A stretch of 64,000 bases of DNA from Pseudomonas sp. KBW05 (lineage in GTDB: Bacteria; Pseudomonadota; Gammaproteobacteria; Pseudomonadales; Pseudomonadaceae), in the NCBI RefSeq assembly GCF_003852405.1, contig NZ_QAJM01000022.1:47628-111627 (forward strand), in the 5' to 3' direction. Shown here in pieces: positions 61,434 through 64,000 of this stretch (position 1 is its first letter; every line of letters begins with the position of its first letter). The notes beneath the pieces are model-generated. The model had not been told where the DNA came from. It ran no database searches and saw only the letters and a list, made by a program, of their open reading frames with translations. A program made the position numbers and the translations under genes.

Positions 61434-64000
61434 TTGTCCAAAGTCACGCCGCCCACTCCTCTGCGCGCCGCTCATATAGCGCCGGGAGCACCCCTGCACG
61501 GCACCTTGAAAGGCGCATTGGCGACGCTTGTCCTCATGCTGCTCGCTTTATTGTTCTGGCAGTTGCTGGACCAGTTGCAGCAAAACCAGAAAAATCAGCA
61601 GCAATACACCATCGACTACAGCGCCGACCTGGCTGAGCAGATCAGCCTGAACATGGCCCTGAGCGCAAAAATCGCCCTGAATCTGCTGCCGATGGTCGAG
61701 CCGCCGCGCAACAACGAACAACAGCAAGCGCTGATGCACACGCTGCAGCGTTCCCTGCCGGAGCTGCGCAGCATCGCCCTGCTCGCTCCCAGCGGCGCCA
61801 TCATCAGTGACAGCGCCAGCGACAGCCAGGACGCGGCCTGGCTTGAAGAGCTGGTGCAGCGCAGCCATTCCCAGCCTTATTACCTGAGCAACAGCAGCGA
61901 CGGCACGATCATCTACCTGTTGCTGCACCAGCCCAGCGGCGGCTCACGGGTCTATTGGGCGCTGCGCCTGGCGCCCAACTACCTGGTCAACCTGACCCGC
62001 CAGGACGGCCAGGGCCAGCGGCCGATGTGGGCCATCGAGAACCGCCTGAACCACCGCGTGGTCAGCCGTGACAGCGGCATGCCGGCGCAATGGGCGTCGG
62101 CGCTGACCCCGGACGAACTGAACAAAAGCGTGCTGGTTACCCCGCTGAGCAAAAGCGACTGGCAATTGCGCGGGCTGTTCGACCGCACCGCCGTGCTGGA
62201 AGAACTGCTGCCGGCGTTCATCGGCAAGTGCCTGCTGGGCCTGGCGTTCTCGCTGATCCCGGTGCTCGTGCTGGTCAACATGCGCCGCCGCCAGCGTCAG
62301 GTGCACGAGGGCCGCCGGCGCTACCAGGATATTTTCGAAGGCACCGGCGTGGCCCTGTGCGTGCTCGACCTGTCCGGGCTCAACGCGTTCTTCGACAAGG
62401 CCAGGCTGCAAACCCGCGAACAACTGCGCGACTGGCTGCAAGGCAACCGCGAGCAACGCCAGCAACTGCTGCGGGAACTGCGCATCACCGAGGTCAATCA
62501 GGTCGCGGTGCGCCTGCTCAACGTCAGCTCGTGCGAAGAGGCCTGGGAACGCCTGATCGACGATTGCCCGCGCAATGCCACGGCCATCGGCTACCAGGTG
62601 CTCGAAGCGGTCCTGACCGAGCAAAAGCAACTGGAACTGGAAATCCAGCTCAACGACGTCGCCGGCAACGAACAATACCTGTGGCTGGTGATGCGCCTGC
62701 CGGAGCAGCAGGACGACTTCAAGGCCGTGATCCTGAGCATCAGCGACATCACCAGCCGCAAGCTGATCGAGCTGTCGCTGGTGGAGCGCGAGAGTTTCTG
62801 GTCGGACGTGGTACGCACCGTGCCCGACCACCTGTATGTGCAGGACGTGATCAGCCAGCGCATGATTTTCAGCAACCACCACCTGGGCCACACCCTCGGC
62901 TATAACAAGGCCGAATTGCAGCAAATGGGCGAGTACTTCTGGGAAATCCTGCTCCATCCCGAAGACGCCGAGCATTACCACGACCTGCGCCAACAGCAGC
63001 GCCAGGCCGGCTATTCGACGCAGTTGCAATGCCAGCTGCGCTTCCGTCACCGCAATAACCAGTGGCGTCGCTTCGATATCCGCGAGCAGGCCCTGGCCCG
63101 GGACAAGGCGGCGCAAGTCACGCGCATCATCGGCGTGGCCAAGGACATCACCGACCAGATCGAAGCCAGCGAATCCCTGCGCGACAGCGAGCAGCGCTAC
63201 CGCATGCTCGCCGAAAGCATCAGCGACGTGATCTGCTCCACCGACAGCCAACTGGCCCTCAACTACATCAGCCCGTCGGTCAGTGCAGTGCTGGGCTATG
63301 ACGTGGATTGGGTGTTCAAGAACGGCTGGCAGTCGATCATCGCCAACCCGCAACAGCTGACCGGCATTTATAGCCTGGTGGAACAGGTCAGCCGTGCCCT
63401 CGGCGATAGCGAGGCGCTGGCCAAGCTGCGCGACGAAGCGCAAACCCAGCTGTTCCTGTTTGACTGCCTGCGCGCCGACGGGCGCAAAGTGCCGATCGAG
63501 CTGCGCCTGGTGCTGGTGTGGGATGAACACGGCACGTTCGAAGGCATCCTCGGCGTCGGCCGCGACATCAGCCAGCAACGCCGCGCCGAGAAAGACCTGC
63601 GCATGGCAGCCACGGTATTCGAACACTCCACCTCGGCGATCCTGATCACCGACCCCGCCGGCTACATCGTGCAGGCCAACGACGCGTTCAGCCGCGTCAG
63701 TGGCTACAGCGTCGCCGATGTGCTCGACCAGTTACCGAACATGCTCACCGTCGACGAGCAGCAGGAAGCCCATCTGCGCTACGTGCTCAAGCAGTTGCAC
63801 CAGCACAGCACCTGGGAAGGCGAAGTGTGGCTCAAGCGCCGCAACGGCGAGCATTACCCGGCGTGGGTCGGCATCACTGCCGTGTTCGACGACGAAGGCG
63901 ACCTGGCCAGCTACGTGTGCTTCTTCAGCGATATCAGCGAGCGCAAGGCCAGCGAGCAGCGCATCCACCGCCTGGCCTATTACGACGCCCTGACCCACCT
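61434..64000 (+). CDS. morA: MorA-like membrane PAS sensor with c-di-GMP output domain (partial)
   Basis: The frame is open from TTG 61434 to the window end (855 codons) and is cut there. AGGA lies 7 nt before the TTG (MSKVTPPTPLRAA). The protein has TM1 (LVLMLLALLFWQLL, about 36-50), a periplasmic sensor part, and TM2 (LLGLAFSLIPVLVLV, about 272-288). About four PAS domains follow (YQDIFEGTGVALC, VVRTVPDHLYVQD, LAESISDVICSTD, VFEHSTSAILITD). The last visible residues HRLAYYDALTHL start a GGDEF domain. Layout and position near gdhA/ettA match MorA, a c-di-GMP motility regulator; GGDEF and EAL completeness cannot be judged. Confidence 0.8.
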   Translation, partial: MSKVTPPTPLRAAHIAPGAPLHGTLKGALATLVLMLLALLFWQLLDQLQQNQKNQQQYTIDYSADLAEQISLNMALSAKIALNLLPMVEPPRNNEQQQALMHTLQRSLPELRSIALLAPSGAIISDSASDSQDAAWLEELVQRSHSQPYYLSNSSDGTIIYLLLHQPSGGSRVYWALRLAPNYLVNLTRQDGQGQRPMWAIENRLNHRVVSRDSGMPAQWASALTPDELNKSVLVTPLSKSDWQLRGLFDRTAVLEELLPAFIGKCLLGLAFSLIPVLVLVNMRRRQRQVHEGRRRYQDIFEGTGVALCVLDLSGLNAFFDKARLQTREQLRDWLQGNREQRQQLLRELRITEVNQVAVRLLNVSSCEEAWERLIDDCPRNATAIGYQVLEAVLTEQKQLELEIQLNDVAGNEQYLWLVMRLPEQQDDFKAVILSISDITSRKLIELSLVERESFWSDVVRTVPDHLYVQDVISQRMIFSNHHLGHTLGYNKAELQQMGEYFWEILLHPEDAEHYHDLRQQQRQAGYSTQLQCQLRFRHRNNQWRRFDIREQALARDKAAQVTRIIGVAKDITDQIEASESLRDSEQRYRMLAESISDVICSTDSQLALNYISPSVSAVLGYDVDWVFKNGWQSIIANPQQLTGIYSLVEQVSRALGDSEALAKLRDEAQTQLFLFDCLRADGRKVPIELRLVLVWDEHGTFEGILGVGRDISQQRRAEKDLRMAATVFEHSTSAILITDPAGYIVQANDAFSRVSGYSVADVLDQLPNMLTVDEQQEAHLRYVLKQLHQHSTWEGEVWLKRRNGEHYPAWVGITAVFDDEGDLASYVCFFSDISERKASEQRIHRLAYYDALTH

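Noticed and set aside
61944-63626. 560-codon antisense frame opposite the morA-like gene
   Set aside because: The plus-strand frame shows membrane segments and PAS domains leading into GGDEF; the antisense one shows nothing recognisable.

Overview
The window is a stretch of Pseudomonas chromosome, most likely from the P. fluorescens group. The evidence is gene order (secG-tpiA-glmM-folP-ftsH-rlmE, greA-carB-carA-dapB-dnaJ-dnaK-grpE, recN/fur/bamE, rnfH-ratA/smpB, lldR/lldP/dld, ssrA), GC-rich codon use, and REPIN-type repeats built on GTGGGAGC motifs. There is no rRNA and I saw no CRISPR array.

Region 1 (1-27.9 kb) is conserved core. It starts with tRNA-Leu(GAG), secretion, glycolysis, cell-wall and folate genes, and the ftsH protease gene. 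It continues with carbamoyl-phosphate and lysine synthesis and the DnaJ/DnaK/GrpE chaperones, which carry two clear sigma-32 promoters. Then come recN with a LexA box, fur, bamE, the RatA/RnfH pair, smpB, and a lactate operon (lldR, lldP, dld) with an LldR palindrome but no lldD.

Region 2 (about 28.3-41.85 kb) is a genomic island inserted at the 3' end of the tmRNA gene ssrA. At its left end is a P4-type tyrosine integrase broken by one frameshift. A 9-bp repeat (GTATTCCAA) occurs near both ends, and a degenerate copy of the tmRNA 3' terminus lies at the right end. The cargo is one long minus-strand defence locus. It has an EcoRII/Dcm-like cytosine-5 methyltransferase, a Vsr mismatch endonuclease and an EcoRII-like restriction endonuclease. 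These are followed by a tightly coupled set of a Z1-domain SF2 helicase, a GHKL (MutL/MORC-like) ATPase, two poorly characterised proteins and a PD-(D/E)XK (DUF4420-like) protein. GHKL/Z1 operons with Vsr and methylase were predicted computationally as restriction systems (Iyer, Abhiman and Aravind 2008). As far as I know the complete set is not mechanistically described, so it is the best candidate here for a little-known system.

Region 3 (42-64 kb) is a more variable backbone. It holds a C4-like structured RNA with a DUF6124 gene, a FecI/FecR/TonB-receptor iron-uptake set, and an ArnT-like GT-C glycosyltransferase. Further on are YqhA, several lipoproteins and secreted proteins, a Lon-like protease, a DUF3015/DUF4105 pair, a chorismate mutase, gdhA, ettA, and the first 2.6 kb of a morA-like sensor cyclase/phosphodiesterase gene that runs off the end. 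Three REPINs lie in the intergenic spaces.
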